36,967 nt of DNA from JBBQDZ01 sp038237515 (lineage in GTDB: Bacteria > Actinomycetota > Thermoleophilia > Gaiellales > Gaiellaceae): positions 1-36,967 of the forward strand of contig JBBRYP010000047.1 of the NCBI GenBank assembly GCA_038237515.1. Direction: 5' to 3'. Shown piece by piece: positions 23,094 through 31,730 of the stretch (the first letter of the stretch is position 1; each line of letters begins with the position of its first letter). Under the pieces are notes generated by a model. It had not been told where the DNA came from. It saw only the letters and a program-made list of their open reading frames with translations, and did not search any database. A program made the translations under genes and the position numbers.

Positions 23094-24889
23094 TCCGCGC
23101 CGGACCGCAGCCGCTCGAGCTCCTCCTCGACGATCGCCGGGTCGAGCTTGCGGAAGAGCGGCCGCGGCTCGCGAAGCATCTGGCCGACGGGCAGCGTAGT
23201 GGGTGCCCATTCGCCGTCCCAGCTCGCGTACTCGCCCGTCAGCACGGTGTGTCTGGAACCGATCTCATCGACCTCACGGAACTCGAGGGGCCCAGCGATC
23301 GTCGTGCCGTAGCCGAGAAGCTCGTGGAGCTGCTGTGAGCTCCGGGGCAGGAACGGCGTGAACTGAAGCTTGAGGTTGTCGATGCAGCGAAGACACACGT
23401 AGAGAACGGTCGCGGCACGATCGCGATCGGTCTTGATCGTCGTCCAAGGCGCCTGCTCGCTCGCATACTGGTTGACCCGCGACGCGAGCCGCATCACCTC
23501 GGCGAGCGCCCGATTGAAGCGGGCAGCCTCGATGTGATCGCCGACGGTCTCGAACCCCGCCTCGACGTCTCCAAGCAGCGCTTCGTCCTCGGCTCTCAGG
23601 CTTCCCGGGGGCGGCACCTCGCCGAAGTTCCGATACGCGTTCGTCAGCGTCCGGTTGACGAGATTCCCCCAGGTCGCAAGCAGTTCGTCGTTCGAGCGCC
23701 GGACGAACTCCGCCCAGGTGAAATCCGTGTCGTGCGTCTCCGGTCCCGCCGCCGTGAGGTAGTAGCGCAACGCGTCGGCGTCGTAACGGGCGAGGAAGTC
23801 GCGAACGTAGATGCCGACGTTGCGGCTGGTCGAGAACTGCTTGCTCTCAATCGTGAGGTACTGACTCGCGACGACGTTGTACGGCAGCTCGAGCGCACGC
23901 TTTCCGGCGCCGATCTCGCCCCCGTTCTCGTAGCCGATCAGCATTGCGGGCCAGATGATCGTGTGGAAGACGATGTTGTCCTTGCCCATGAAGTAGAAGT
24001 GCTGGGCGTCGGCGTTCTGCCACCACTCCCGCCAGGCGTTGGGCTCGCCGCGATTCACGGCCCACTCGATGCTGGCCGACAGATAGCCGATGACGGCGTC
24101 GAACCACACGTAGATGCGCTTGTTCGGATCCTCCTCGTAACGCGGGGCAGGAATGCGGATCCCCCAGTCGAGGTCCCGGGTGACCGCCCGGGGCTTCAGG
24201 TCGTCCAGCAGGCCGAGCGAGAAGTTGCGGACGTGCGGGCGCCAGTGATGTTGCTTTCCGATCCACTCCGCCAGCTGTTGGGCGAATGCGGGCAGGTCGA
24301 GGAAGAGATGATTGGTCTCGCGGAACTCCGGCGTGGAGCCGTCGATGCGCGATCGAGGGTCGATCAGGTCGGTGGGGTCGAGCTGGTTCCCGCAGTTGTC
24401 GCACTGGTCTCCCCGCGCCTGGCCGAAGCCGCAGATTGGGCATGTTCCCTCGATGTACCGGTCAGGCAGGGTATGACCGGTCGTCGGGGAGAACGACACC
24501 AGCTGTGAGCGCTCGATGATCGCGCCCTTGTCGCAGAGCGTGCGAAACAGGTCGCGCGTGACGTGGGCGTGGTTCTCGGTGGTCGTCCGTGTGAACAGGT
24601 CGTAGGAGACGCCGAGGTCCCGCAGGTCCTCGCGGATGTGCTGGTTGTACTTGTCGGCGATTTCACGGTACGACGCTCCCTCGCGATCGGCGGCGACCAT
24701 CACCGGCGTGCCGTGCTCGTCGGTTCCGCTCACCATGAGCACGTCGTTCCCGCGCAGGCGGTGGTAGCGAGCGAAGATGTCGGAAGGAACGCCGAATCCC
24801 GCCATGTGCCCGATGTGCCGCGGTCCCGCGGCGTAGGGCCACGCGACAGCGACGAGGATGCGTTTCCGCTCGCGTCTCGAGGGCTCCAT
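23090..24889 (-). CDS. metG: Methionyl-tRNA synthetase
   Basis: Charges tRNA-Met. 599 residues, lacking the C-terminal dimerisation domain of the longer form. Motifs: VAVAWPYAAGPRHIGHMAG (HIGH), GTDEHGTPV, a zinc knuckle CPICGFGQARGDQCDNCG, IYVWFDAVIGYLSAS, FMGKDNIVFHTIIWP, and the KMSKS-equivalent SKQFSTSRNVG. ATG at 24889 is preceded by GGAG with 4–5 base spacing. Its first 227 bases overlap, in another frame of the same strand, the nominal end of the M23 peptidase gene. Confidence 0.96.
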   Translation of the reverse strand: MEPSRRERKRILVAVAWPYAAGPRHIGHMAGFGVPSDIFARYHRLRGNDVLMVSGTDEHGTPVMVAADREGASYREIADKYNQHIREDLRDLGVSYDLFTRTTTENHAHVTRDLFRTLCDKGAIIERSQLVSFSPTTGHTLPDRYIEGTCPICGFGQARGDQCDNCGNQLDPTDLIDPRSRIDGSTPEFRETNHLFLDLPAFAQQLAEWIGKQHHWRPHVRNFSLGLLDDLKPRAVTRDLDWGIRIPAPRYEEDPNKRIYVWFDAVIGYLSASIEWAVNRGEPNAWREWWQNADAQHFYFMGKDNIVFHTIIWPAMLIGYENGGEIGAGKRALELPYNVVASQYLTIESKQFSTSRNVGIYVRDFLARYDADALRYYLTAAGPETHDTDFTWAEFVRRSNDELLATWGNLVNRTLTNAYRNFGEVPPPGSLRAEDEALLGDVEAGFETVGDHIEAARFNRALAEVMRLASRVNQYASEQAPWTTIKTDRDRAATVLYVCLRCIDNLKLQFTPFLPRSSQQLHELLGYGTTIAGPLEFREVDEIGSRHTVLTGEYASWDGEWAPTTLPVGQMLREPRPLFRKLDPAIVEEELERLRSGAE

Positions 24890-26315
24890 CCGGCTCCAGT
24901 GCGGCGGCCGCGCCGGGGACATCCAGGTCGGCAACCGAGGCCGACATGATACGAGCCCGACGAGACGGTGCCGCTCGGCGCATCATTCGACAGAGCGTGC
25001 CGAGCAAGGCAGCGAGGCCAATCGCCAGGAGCAGGAGCAGGAGCACGGGCCGGTGGCCGCCCCCGCCTGCCATCGGGCGTGCGGGCCCCGGGGCGGCCGT
25101 GTGCCGGACGTGCAGCGGCCTGCCCGTCGAAGGTACCGCCCCCTCGGCGGGCTGGGAGCTCGCGCCGTCCTCCTTGTAGGAGATTCCGATTCGCGCGTCT
25201 CGCGGAACCACGACGGCCACGGCCCGCCGCGCGAGACGCAACCGTGGCCGAGCTCGCGCGGCTGGAGGAACCGACGGCGCGGCCGTCTCGCGAACCACCC
25301 TGACCGGAGAGCTGGCACTTTCGACAACCGGGTCGGGCCGGACGGTCGGGGTCGCGGTCGAGCGAGCTCCGGCCGTAACGAGACGAGAGGTTGCAGGCGA
25401 CGCGGCGTCCGCACCGGCGCCGGCCTCGGCGCCTGTGGTTCGCGCCGCGACTGTCTCCTGCGCAGCGACTGCCTCGTGTGTGGCGGCTGCATCGGGCCGA
25501 GCGGGGGCATCCACGCTTAGCGCCGCGGCGATCGCCGCCGTGGGGCGCGTTCGAGTGGCCGGCTCGGGGGAGGTAGCGGTCACCGTCGCGGGAGTCGGCT
25601 GAGCCGGCGCAGCCTGCGGTCTCGCCAAAGGCGGGGCTTCACCGATTGCAACCACCGGCACACCCGGGGCGGCCGGGACGCCGACCGGAGCGGGCGGCGC
25701 TTCCACGGTGACGACCTCGACGGCGGGCGGCGACGGCTCCGATTCGACGACCGGGTCGGGGTCTGCGACAGGCTCGGGCGGAACCGCCGGAGGCGGCGGA
25801 GGAGGGGGTGGCGGCGGGGCTGGCTTCGGCACGGGATCGGGAAGCGGTTCCGGAACGACCTCGGGCGGCGGCAGAAGTCCGAGCGGGTCGACGTATCCCT
25901 GCGAATCGGCCGCCACTCGGATGCCGAGGTGGACGTACGGCTGATCGATTTCGGCGTCGCCGCTCGGGCCGATCGTCCCGACTGGCGCGCCCTCCTCCAC
26001 GGCGGCGCCTCGCGAGACATCGACGCTCCCGAGGTGGACGAGCGTGACGGCGTAGCCGTCGGAGGTCTCGATCGTGACCGTCCTGCCGCCGCTGGGAACG
26101 GAACCCGCGAAGGTGACGGTGCCAGCTGCCGGAGCGAGAACTGGAGCGGCGGCGTCGGCCCCAACGTCGATGCCGCGATGCTGCCCACCCGCATACGGGT
26201 TGCCGGACGAGAAGCTGAAGGGGCGAAGTACGGGGCCCCGAGCGGGCCACGTCCACGCATGGGCCGCCGGTGCGAGGCAGCCGGCACCGAGAATCACGAG
26301 CATGAGCCGCCGCAT
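24663..26315 (-). CDS. M23 (LytM-like) peptidase with Pro-rich linker and C-terminal membrane anchor
   Basis: Nominal 550 residues. Signal peptide 1–20 (MRRLMLVILGAGCLAPAAHA); M23 domain ~25–150 with zinc motif QHRGIDVGAD (H46, D50), TLVHLGSV (H94) and YVHLGIRV (H129). The His usually two before H129 is Tyr, so activity may be changed. A long Pro/Ala/Val-rich linker (~150–430) leads to a membrane helix (PVLLLLLLAIGLAALLGTL) and a basic tail. GGAGGAG precedes the ATG at 26315. After residue ~475 the frame runs into metG and turns Arg-rich, so the true stop may be earlier through an indel. A role in cell-wall remodelling or its control is inferred. Confidence 0.85.
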   Translation of the reverse strand: MRRLMLVILGAGCLAPAAHAWTWPARGPVLRPFSFSSGNPYAGGQHRGIDVGADAAAPVLAPAAGTVTFAGSVPSGGRTVTIETSDGYAVTLVHLGSVDVSRGAAVEEGAPVGTIGPSGDAEIDQPYVHLGIRVAADSQGYVDPLGLLPPPEVVPEPLPDPVPKPAPPPPPPPPPPAVPPEPVADPDPVVESEPSPPAVEVVTVEAPPAPVGVPAAPGVPVVAIGEAPPLARPQAAPAQPTPATVTATSPEPATRTRPTAAIAAALSVDAPARPDAAATHEAVAAQETVAARTTGAEAGAGADAASPATSRLVTAGARSTATPTVRPDPVVESASSPVRVVRETAAPSVPPAARARPRLRLARRAVAVVVPRDARIGISYKEDGASSQPAEGAVPSTGRPLHVRHTAAPGPARPMAGGGGHRPVLLLLLLAIGLAALLGTLCRMMRRAAPSRRARIMSASVADLDVPGAAAALEPDGALETRAETHPRRCRVALRRGTAAHRAHGGIRRSFRHLRSLPPPARERRAHGERNRRARHAGDGRRRSRGSVVP

Positions 26316-26383
26316 GCGGGCTCCTCCTTCTCTTGTTGTCCAAAGAGTCAACGAAGAGAAGCTAGCAGCGAGTCGCTGTGTTG

Positions 26384-27220
26384 TCAAAAACGACTACAGG
26401 GAGGCGCCCCCAGCGATCCGTCATAGAGCACTCTGCGCGAGGCGCCCGTCAGCCGCGCTACCAGCTCGCTCGCCTGCCTACGCGGTAGCCCCGCCTCGAC
26501 GAGCTCGCGGACAGCCTTCCGCCCCTGCTCGAGGTCGGGGGGCAACCGGGCGGCCCCCGGGACTCCGGCGAGCACGATCGTGATCTCGCCCTTCGGAGCC
26601 TCCCCAAAGCGATCTGCGAGTTCCGCCGGCGACCCCCGCACGATTTCTTCGAAGCGCTTGGTCAGCTCGCGGCAAACGGCGACGCGACGATCGGGCGCCG
26701 CCTGCGCGAGACTCGTGAGGGATGCACCCACACGCTGCGGGGCCTCGAAGGCAACCGCCGCGTGCGGCCAGGCGGCGAGCTCCTGCCAGAGCGCCTCGAG
26801 CTCTCCCTTCCGACGCGGGAGGTACCCGAGGAACTGGTAGCGGCCTTCGCCAAACCCGCTCGCGACGAGCGCCGTCTCGACCGCGGACGGCCCCGGAAGC
26901 ACGGATACCCGGATTCCGGCCTCGAGCGCCGCGTCGATCAGCCTGGTCCCCGGGTCGCTGATCGACGGCAGGCCGGCGTCGGAGACGAGAGCGATCCGCT
27001 CGCCCGCTTCCAGGCGAGGGAGAACCTCGGCCGTCCTGCGCGCCTCGTTGTGCCGGTGGTAGCTCAGAGTGCGGGCCGCGATGCCGTGTCGCTGAAGCAG
27101 CACTCTCGTCTGGCGCGTGTCCTCGCAGAGAACGAGCGTCGCCTCGGTCAGTTCGCGAAGGACGCGAAGCGTCAGGTCCTCGAGGTTTCCGATCGGCGTC
27201 GCGCAGACGGCGAGAGGCAT
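26384..27220 (-). CDS. rsmI: 16S rRNA (cytidine-2'-O)-methyltransferase RsmI
   Basis: Methylates the 2'-OH of C1402 in 16S rRNA, the ribosomal P site. 278 residues. Motifs of the tetrapyrrole-methylase fold: VCATPIGNLEDLTLRVLREL, LCEDTRQTRVLL, SYHRHNEARR, IALVSDAGLPSISDPG, VLPGPSAVETALVASG, FLGYLPRRKGE, FEAPQRVGASL, ELTKRFEEIVRG and KGEITIVLAG. ATG at 27220 begins 4 bases after the ROK stop, so the two are probably cotranscribed. Confidence 0.96.
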   Translation of the reverse strand: MPLAVCATPIGNLEDLTLRVLRELTEATLVLCEDTRQTRVLLQRHGIAARTLSYHRHNEARRTAEVLPRLEAGERIALVSDAGLPSISDPGTRLIDAALEAGIRVSVLPGPSAVETALVASGFGEGRYQFLGYLPRRKGELEALWQELAAWPHAAVAFEAPQRVGASLTSLAQAAPDRRVAVCRELTKRFEEIVRGSPAELADRFGEAPKGEITIVLAGVPGAARLPPDLEQGRKAVRELVEAGLPRRQASELVARLTGASRRVLYDGSLGAPPCSRF

Positions 27221-27224
27221 GAGA

Positions 27225-28157
27225 CTACCGGGGCATCGCCGCCGCTGCGGCGGCGTCGAGAGCCTCGAAGGCCACAAGTCCCGCGCCGATCAGGCCGGCG
27301 GCGAAGCCGAGCTCGGCCGGGACGATCCGAACGAGGTCCCGCCCGGGCCGGAGCGCCTCCCGGGCGACGATCTCCCGCGCGGGCTCGAGCAGGAGCTCGC
27401 CGGCTGCGGCGAATCCCCCGCCCACGACGACGACCTCCGGATCGAAGATGTTGACGAGCGAGCCGATTCCCGCACCTAGGAGGCGCCCCAGCTCCGCGAG
27501 GGCCGCGACTGCGGCGACCCTGCCAGCGCGCGCCGCGGCGACCAGCGCGTGAGCGTCGGAGCCTTCACCGAGCACCTCACGTGCGAGTTTGTCCGCGGCG
27601 CGGCCGGATGCCACGGCCTCGAAGTGGCCGTGGCCGGTGCAGGAGCCCTGGCAGCGTATTCCGCCGATCTGCACCACCATGTGCCCGAGCTCCGCGCCAG
27701 CACCGACAGCGCCGCGATAGGGGCGGCCGTTGAGTATCAGCCCGCCGCCGATCCCTGTCCCGAGAGTGAGCATCACGAGATGCGAGGCGCCGCGGCCCGC
27801 TCCAAACGACCACTCCGCGAGCGTGGCGGCGTTGGCGTCGTTGTCGATTCCGACCGGCAGACCGAACCGAGTCGCCATCCGTGCCCGAAGATCGAGATCC
27901 GCGAGGGGGATGTTCACCGAGCTGACGGCCCGGCCGGTGCGCTGATCGATCGTGGATGGGATCCCGAGCCCGATCGCCGCGACGTCCACGTCCAGAACGT
28001 CCTCGACCGCTCGGTCGAGGCCCGCGAGCAGAAGCTCCTGAGAGCCAAGCGGAGTCGGCTGCTCGACGCGCCTACCGAGGGCCCCGTCGCGCCCGACCGT
28101 GCCCGCCGCGATCTTCGTGCCGCCGAGATCGACGCCGATCACGCGCTGGGAGCTCAT
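27225..28157 (-). CDS. ROK-family glucokinase
   Basis: 310 residues; phosphorylates glucose or a related sugar. Phosphate loop VIGVDLGGTKIAAGTV, IDNDANAATLAEWSFGAGRG with the catalytic Asp, LGTGIGGGLILNG, and AELGHMVVQ followed by the ROK zinc site. That site reads IRCQGSCTGHGHFEAVASG, a spaced variant of the classical CxCGxxGCxE in which a His takes the place of a Cys. VVVGGGFA near the end closes the nucleotide site. ATG at 28157 lies 26 bases from the divergent LCP gene, with a shared promoter region. Confidence 0.92.
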   Translation of the reverse strand: MSSQRVIGVDLGGTKIAAGTVGRDGALGRRVEQPTPLGSQELLLAGLDRAVEDVLDVDVAAIGLGIPSTIDQRTGRAVSSVNIPLADLDLRARMATRFGLPVGIDNDANAATLAEWSFGAGRGASHLVMLTLGTGIGGGLILNGRPYRGAVGAGAELGHMVVQIGGIRCQGSCTGHGHFEAVASGRAADKLAREVLGEGSDAHALVAAARAGRVAAVAALAELGRLLGAGIGSLVNIFDPEVVVVGGGFAAAGELLLEPAREIVAREALRPGRDLVRIVPAELGFAAGLIGAGLVAFEALDAAAAAAMPR

Positions 28158-28167
28158 GGGCGGCGGC

Positions 28168-28174
28168 TACCATA
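28168..28174. promoter_or_regulatory. Overlapping bidirectional -10 boxes between ROK kinase and LCP
   Basis: TACCAT (28168–28173, plus) and TATGGT (28174–28169, minus) both fit TANNNT and share five of six base pairs. The plus box ends 10 bases before the LCP ATG and the minus box 11 bases before the ROK ATG. Both transcripts would have leaders of only a few bases, and the two promoters could hardly be occupied at once. Confidence 0.5.
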
Positions 28175-28183
28175 ACCCGCCGG

Positions 28184-29428
28184 ATGGCGGAGGGAGAGAA
28201 GCCCTACCGGCTCTACAAGGGCGGTCGGGTCAAGGGTAAGGTTCCCCTTCAGCGGAAGCCGACGCGCACGTCCACGATGGCACGTGGCGACGAGGGGCGG
28301 CAACCGTGGGACCTCGACCCTCCCTATGCAGGCCCCGGCCCGTCTCGTCGGCAGCCTCGCCGACGGCTCCGGCCGAACGTCCGCAGCTGGCGATTCTGGA
28401 TCCGGACCGTCGGGACGCTCGTCCTCGTCTTCTTCCTCCTTGCCGTCGCCTGGGGCGTCGCGAGCTACTTCGCGATTCGGGGCGGCACGAAAGCGGCCAA
28501 CGGGCGTCTCCCTGCGGACGCGCGACGCACCCTCCAGCACCAGAACGGGATGCTGCTCTTCCACTCGACCACGATTCTCTACCTCGGGGTCGACCACTCC
28601 CGTATCGCCGCGCGGAGCGGCGATCGACATTCCGACACGATCCTCCTCATCCGCACCGACCCGGACCACCACCGGCTGGCGTACCTGTCGATCCCGCGCG
28701 ACCTGCGCCTGAGCATCCCAGGCTACGGCTACGCGAAGGTCAATGCGGCGTATCAGATCGGGGGAGCCGGGCTCGCCGCCCGCACCGTCCACGCGTATAC
28801 GGGGTTGTCGATCAACCACATCCTGATCGCCGACTTCAACGACTTCAGGAAGGTCGTCGACGAGCTTGGCGGGATCGACGTGACCGTGCCGGCCCCGATC
28901 CTCTCGAACCCGTTCGACTGCCCGTTTTCCTCCGTGGATCGCTGCCACCGGTGGAAGGGCTGGCGATTCGCGAAGGGCCGTCAGCACATGAACGGCTGGC
29001 GGGCGCTGATCTACTCCCGCATCCGCGAGAACCAGCTCGACTCGAGCGAGAGCGACCTGACCCGCGGCGAGCGCCAGCAGGCGGTGATGCAGGCGACGTT
29101 CGGAAAGACAACGAGCATCGGCACCGCAACGCGCCTCCCGTGGATCGGCGGCGACATCCTGAGGCCGCTGACGATGGACCTCTCCGCCGGGCAGATGATG
29201 CAGCTCGGATGGGTCCTGAAGCGAGCCTCCAGCGGGCGCACGCTCCACTGCCGGCTCGGCGGTACCGGCTACAGCGATCCGCAGCTCGGCTCGGTGATCC
29301 AGCCCACCGAGGAGAACTTCTCGGTCATCCACATGTTCACGGGCGATTCGGCACCCCAGCCGCCGCTCCCCGGATCGGGGCCGTACGGCCCAGGTTGCCT
29401 CGTCGGCTCATCGCTCTTCCGCCGCTGA
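28184..29428 (+). CDS. LytR-CpsA-Psr (LCP) family ligase
   Basis: 414 residues. A long basic, Pro-rich cytoplasmic N-terminus (~1–70), one membrane helix (~72–96), then the extracellular LCP domain: STTILYLGVDH, SDTILLIRTD, LSIPRDLRLSIPGYGYAKVNAAY, FRKVVDELGGIDVTVP, RALIYSRIRE and DLTRGERQQAVM. The acidic and arginine residues for pyrophosphate handling are present. Such enzymes transfer lipid-linked glycopolymers onto peptidoglycan. ATG at 28184. A hairpin with a T-run follows the gene. Confidence 0.93.
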   Translation: MAEGEKPYRLYKGGRVKGKVPLQRKPTRTSTMARGDEGRQPWDLDPPYAGPGPSRRQPRRRLRPNVRSWRFWIRTVGTLVLVFFLLAVAWGVASYFAIRGGTKAANGRLPADARRTLQHQNGMLLFHSTTILYLGVDHSRIAARSGDRHSDTILLIRTDPDHHRLAYLSIPRDLRLSIPGYGYAKVNAAYQIGGAGLAARTVHAYTGLSINHILIADFNDFRKVVDELGGIDVTVPAPILSNPFDCPFSSVDRCHRWKGWRFAKGRQHMNGWRALIYSRIRENQLDSSESDLTRGERQQAVMQATFGKTTSIGTATRLPWIGGDILRPLTMDLSAGQMMQLGWVLKRASSGRTLHCRLGGTGYSDPQLGSVIQPTEENFSVIHMFTGDSAPQPPLPGSGPYGPGCLVGSSLFRR

Positions 29429-29434
29429 GGGACG

Positions 29435-29467
29435 ATGGCGGCGTCGCCGCGCCGCCGGCGCCATTTT
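29435..29467 (+). terminator. Rho-independent terminator after LCP
   Basis: ATGGCG / CGCCAT arms (29435–29440 / 29459–29464) enclose a very GC-rich interior with further pairing, followed immediately by TTTT. It lies 7 bases past the LCP stop. It is the only canonical terminator with a U-tract that I found in the window. Confidence 0.6.
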
Positions 29468-29634
29468 CTCTCCCCCTGGGGCCCCCTCATGTTCTTTCCC
29501 CCGCGTTCGAGCGTAGCCGCCGAGCTCGCACTCGTGGGTGACGAGATTGCACCGCATTCGATACTCCTGGGCGATGTTGCGTACAGGCGGCGTGCGGGCG
29601 CGAGCGGGGGCGATCTGCTGCGGACGGGCCTGGT

Positions 29635-29919
29635 CTACGCCTCTGCCGTCTTGGCCTTCGGCTCGGTCTTCGGCTTGTCCGAATCGGGCTTCGCCACCGG
29701 TGCGCCGTCGCCGTCCTTCCCCTGGTCATTCTTCTTGGAGCCGCGCCCGTAGTCGGTCGAGTAGAAGCCGGAGCCCTTGAAATGGACCGCCACCGGATAG
29801 AGAACGCGCGTCACCGGTGCCGCGCCGCAGCTTTCGCAGACCTCCGGCGGAGGATCGTGGAACCCCTGGAACAGCTCGAAAACATGGCCGTTGGGGCAGC
29901 GATACTCGTAAGTCGGCAT
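29635..29919 (-). CDS. FmdB-type zinc ribbon protein
   Basis: 94 residues. The start MPTYEYRCPNGHVFELFQGF is diagnostic of the FmdB/CxxC_CxxC_SSSS family; the second knuckle is VCESCGAAP and RVLYPVAVHFKGSGFYSTDYG follows. The rest is a charged Lys/Asp/Pro-rich tail (KKNDQGKDGD and on). FmdB was once proposed as a regulator of formamidase, but the general role is unknown; zinc binding is expected. A TAGCCT -10-like box lies 10 bases before the ATG at 29919. About 165 bases between it and the LCP terminator hold nothing I recognise. Confidence 0.9.
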   Translation of the reverse strand: MPTYEYRCPNGHVFELFQGFHDPPPEVCESCGAAPVTRVLYPVAVHFKGSGFYSTDYGRGSKKNDQGKDGDGAPVAKPDSDKPKTEPKAKTAEA

Positions 29920-29929
29920 GCGCCAACCA

Positions 29930-29935
29930 AGGCTA
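29930..29935 (-). promoter_or_regulatory. Putative -10 box for the FmdB-type gene
   Basis: TAGCCT on the minus strand, 10 bases before the ATG, fits TANNNT and implies a leader of about 3–4 bases. Confidence 0.35.
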
Positions 29936-29990
29936 GCAGCGGGTTCAGAGTGATAGCCTCGCCGGCCGCGAGCCATCGCCTCACCGACGC

Positions 29991-31691
29991 GTGACAGAGA
30001 TCCCGAGCCCCGAGCGTCGAAGGACCGCTCACCGCCCGCCGCCTCTGCCGCGGGTCGGTTTGGATCGACCGCTCCGCGACCTGATCGGGAGGCGTACGGT
30101 GGCCGCCGCGAACGCGCCCGACCTCTCCCCGCGCCTCTTCCATGGCGGAATCGCCCTCTGCGCGGCGGCGGTGGCCGCATTCCTGTTCGCACGCATAACC
30201 GCCTGGCCTCCGCACGAGGACGAGACACTCGCGCTCTTCGTCGGACGCCAGTCCCTAGGCGGCCTGCTCCACACGGTGCTCGGCCAGCGGGGAGGCGCGC
30301 CGCTTCACTTCCTGCTCGCGTGGCTCGTCGCGCACGCGGGCGGCGGACTGACCGCCCTGCGCCTCCTTTCAGCCGTCTTCGCGATCGCGAGCGTGCCGGT
30401 CGTCGCCCTCCTCGGCGCGCGACTCACGGACCGCGCGACCGCGCTCATGGCCACCGCGATCGCGAGCGCGAGCTGGGTGCTGCTCTTTCACGGCGTCTAC
30501 GGGAGGATGTACAGCCTCTTCCTGCTGACGAGCGCGCTGTCCTACCTCTGTCTCCTGGGTGCGCTCGACAGCGGCGGGTGGCGGCGATGGTGTCTTTGGG
30601 GCGTCACGATCCTGCTCACTCTCGCCGTCCACCCCTACGGAGCGCTCGTGATCGCGTCGCAGGGAGCGTTCGTCCTGGCGTCCCGCAGGCGGATCCGGGA
30701 GGCCGTGGCCGCCTTTGCGGTCGTGGCAGTCGCCGCCGCTCCGCTCTGGCGCGCGGATCTCGTGCTCGCAGGCCGCTTCGACGTCGGAGTCGGCGGCGGC
30801 GGCGCCAAGCTGGGCGGCCCGATCTCGGTCTTCCGCTACTTGAAGAACGTGGCCGGAGACTTCTCAATCGGCTACGGCGCAGGCCTGGCGATAGTCGGCG
30901 CGCTCGCGATCGCGGGGCTGTGGCACGTGTGGCGCACCCGCACCCGTTCGGCGGCGCTAGTCGGATGCGTGTTCGGCACGCCCACGCTCGCGCTCCTGCT
31001 CGCGAAGCTCGGCTCCTCCACCTCACCCGAGTCGCGCCACCTGATCTTCGCGCTTCCCTTCTTCTGCCTGCTCGTCGCCGCGGGGGTCGTCTCGGCGGCA
31101 CGCAGGATGCCGCCGGCCCTGGCTGCCGTCGCGATCGCGGGTGCCGTGGCAGCGATCGCGCCGGTCGAGGTGGCGTGGGCCTGGCACAAGACCCCTGCGC
31201 TCTTCCACCGGGAGCCGGAGCTTCGCGTGGAGGCTCGTACGGCAGCCTCCGCGTGGCTCGCGCGCACGACGAGGCGCGACGACATCCTCTTCGGCTACGA
31301 CCCGGTCTTCCTCGGCGCGTGGCGCCGTTCGGCGCGGGTTCCTCGGACCGTCGTGCCGCGCGCCGACGCGAAGCTCGCGCTCAGGATCCTGCGTGCGCAG
31401 CCTCGGCCGCTCGGCCGCGCCGTCTTCGTCTTCGACCGCAGCGACACGAACAACTACGTCCGCCGGCTGTACATCCCCTTGCGCTATCCCGAGCCGCGGG
31501 CGGCGTTCGAGGCCCGCTCCTACGGGCCTTTCCTCGTCATCCGGACACGAGAGCCCACGCGTACCGTCCGCGGCTATCTCGAGGCGGCGAGCGCCGTGCA
31601 GGTGGTCGGGCTTTCCCTGTACCTGGGCGACGCCGACGTGAACTACGCGACCGTCCAGCGGGCTCTGCACCGGGTCGACGACGCCCGCTGA
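29991..31691 (+). CDS. GT39/ArnT-like membrane glycosyltransferase
   Basis: 566 residues with about ten membrane helices. The first extracellular loop carries WPPHEDETLALFVG, the acidic motif typical of GT-C enzymes, followed by RGGAPLHFLLAWLVAH. Later helices include FAIASVPVVALLGARL, WGVTILLTLAVHPYGALVIA and AIVGALAIAGLWHVW; the C-terminal ~180 residues are soluble and outside. Enzymes of this type move sugars or mannose from polyprenyl-phosphate carriers to proteins or glycolipids; the actual substrate is unknown. GTG at 29991 was chosen as the upstream limit. LCP and this gene are both envelope glycopolymer functions. Confidence 0.85.
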   Translation: MTEIPSPERRRTAHRPPPLPRVGLDRPLRDLIGRRTVAAANAPDLSPRLFHGGIALCAAAVAAFLFARITAWPPHEDETLALFVGRQSLGGLLHTVLGQRGGAPLHFLLAWLVAHAGGGLTALRLLSAVFAIASVPVVALLGARLTDRATALMATAIASASWVLLFHGVYGRMYSLFLLTSALSYLCLLGALDSGGWRRWCLWGVTILLTLAVHPYGALVIASQGAFVLASRRRIREAVAAFAVVAVAAAPLWRADLVLAGRFDVGVGGGGAKLGGPISVFRYLKNVAGDFSIGYGAGLAIVGALAIAGLWHVWRTRTRSAALVGCVFGTPTLALLLAKLGSSTSPESRHLIFALPFFCLLVAAGVVSAARRMPPALAAVAIAGAVAAIAPVEVAWAWHKTPALFHREPELRVEARTAASAWLARTTRRDDILFGYDPVFLGAWRRSARVPRTVVPRADAKLALRILRAQPRPLGRAVFVFDRSDTNNYVRRLYIPLRYPEPRAAFEARSYGPFLVIRTREPTRTVRGYLEAASAVQVVGLSLYLGDADVNYATVQRALHRVDDAR

Positions 31692-31730
31692 GGCCAAACC
31701 GGCTCCTGCCCTCCAAGCTATAGCGGGAAG

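Noticed and set aside
25708..25944. Gly/Ser-rich plus-strand frame
   Set aside because: It is the antisense of the Pro-rich linker of the M23 protein.
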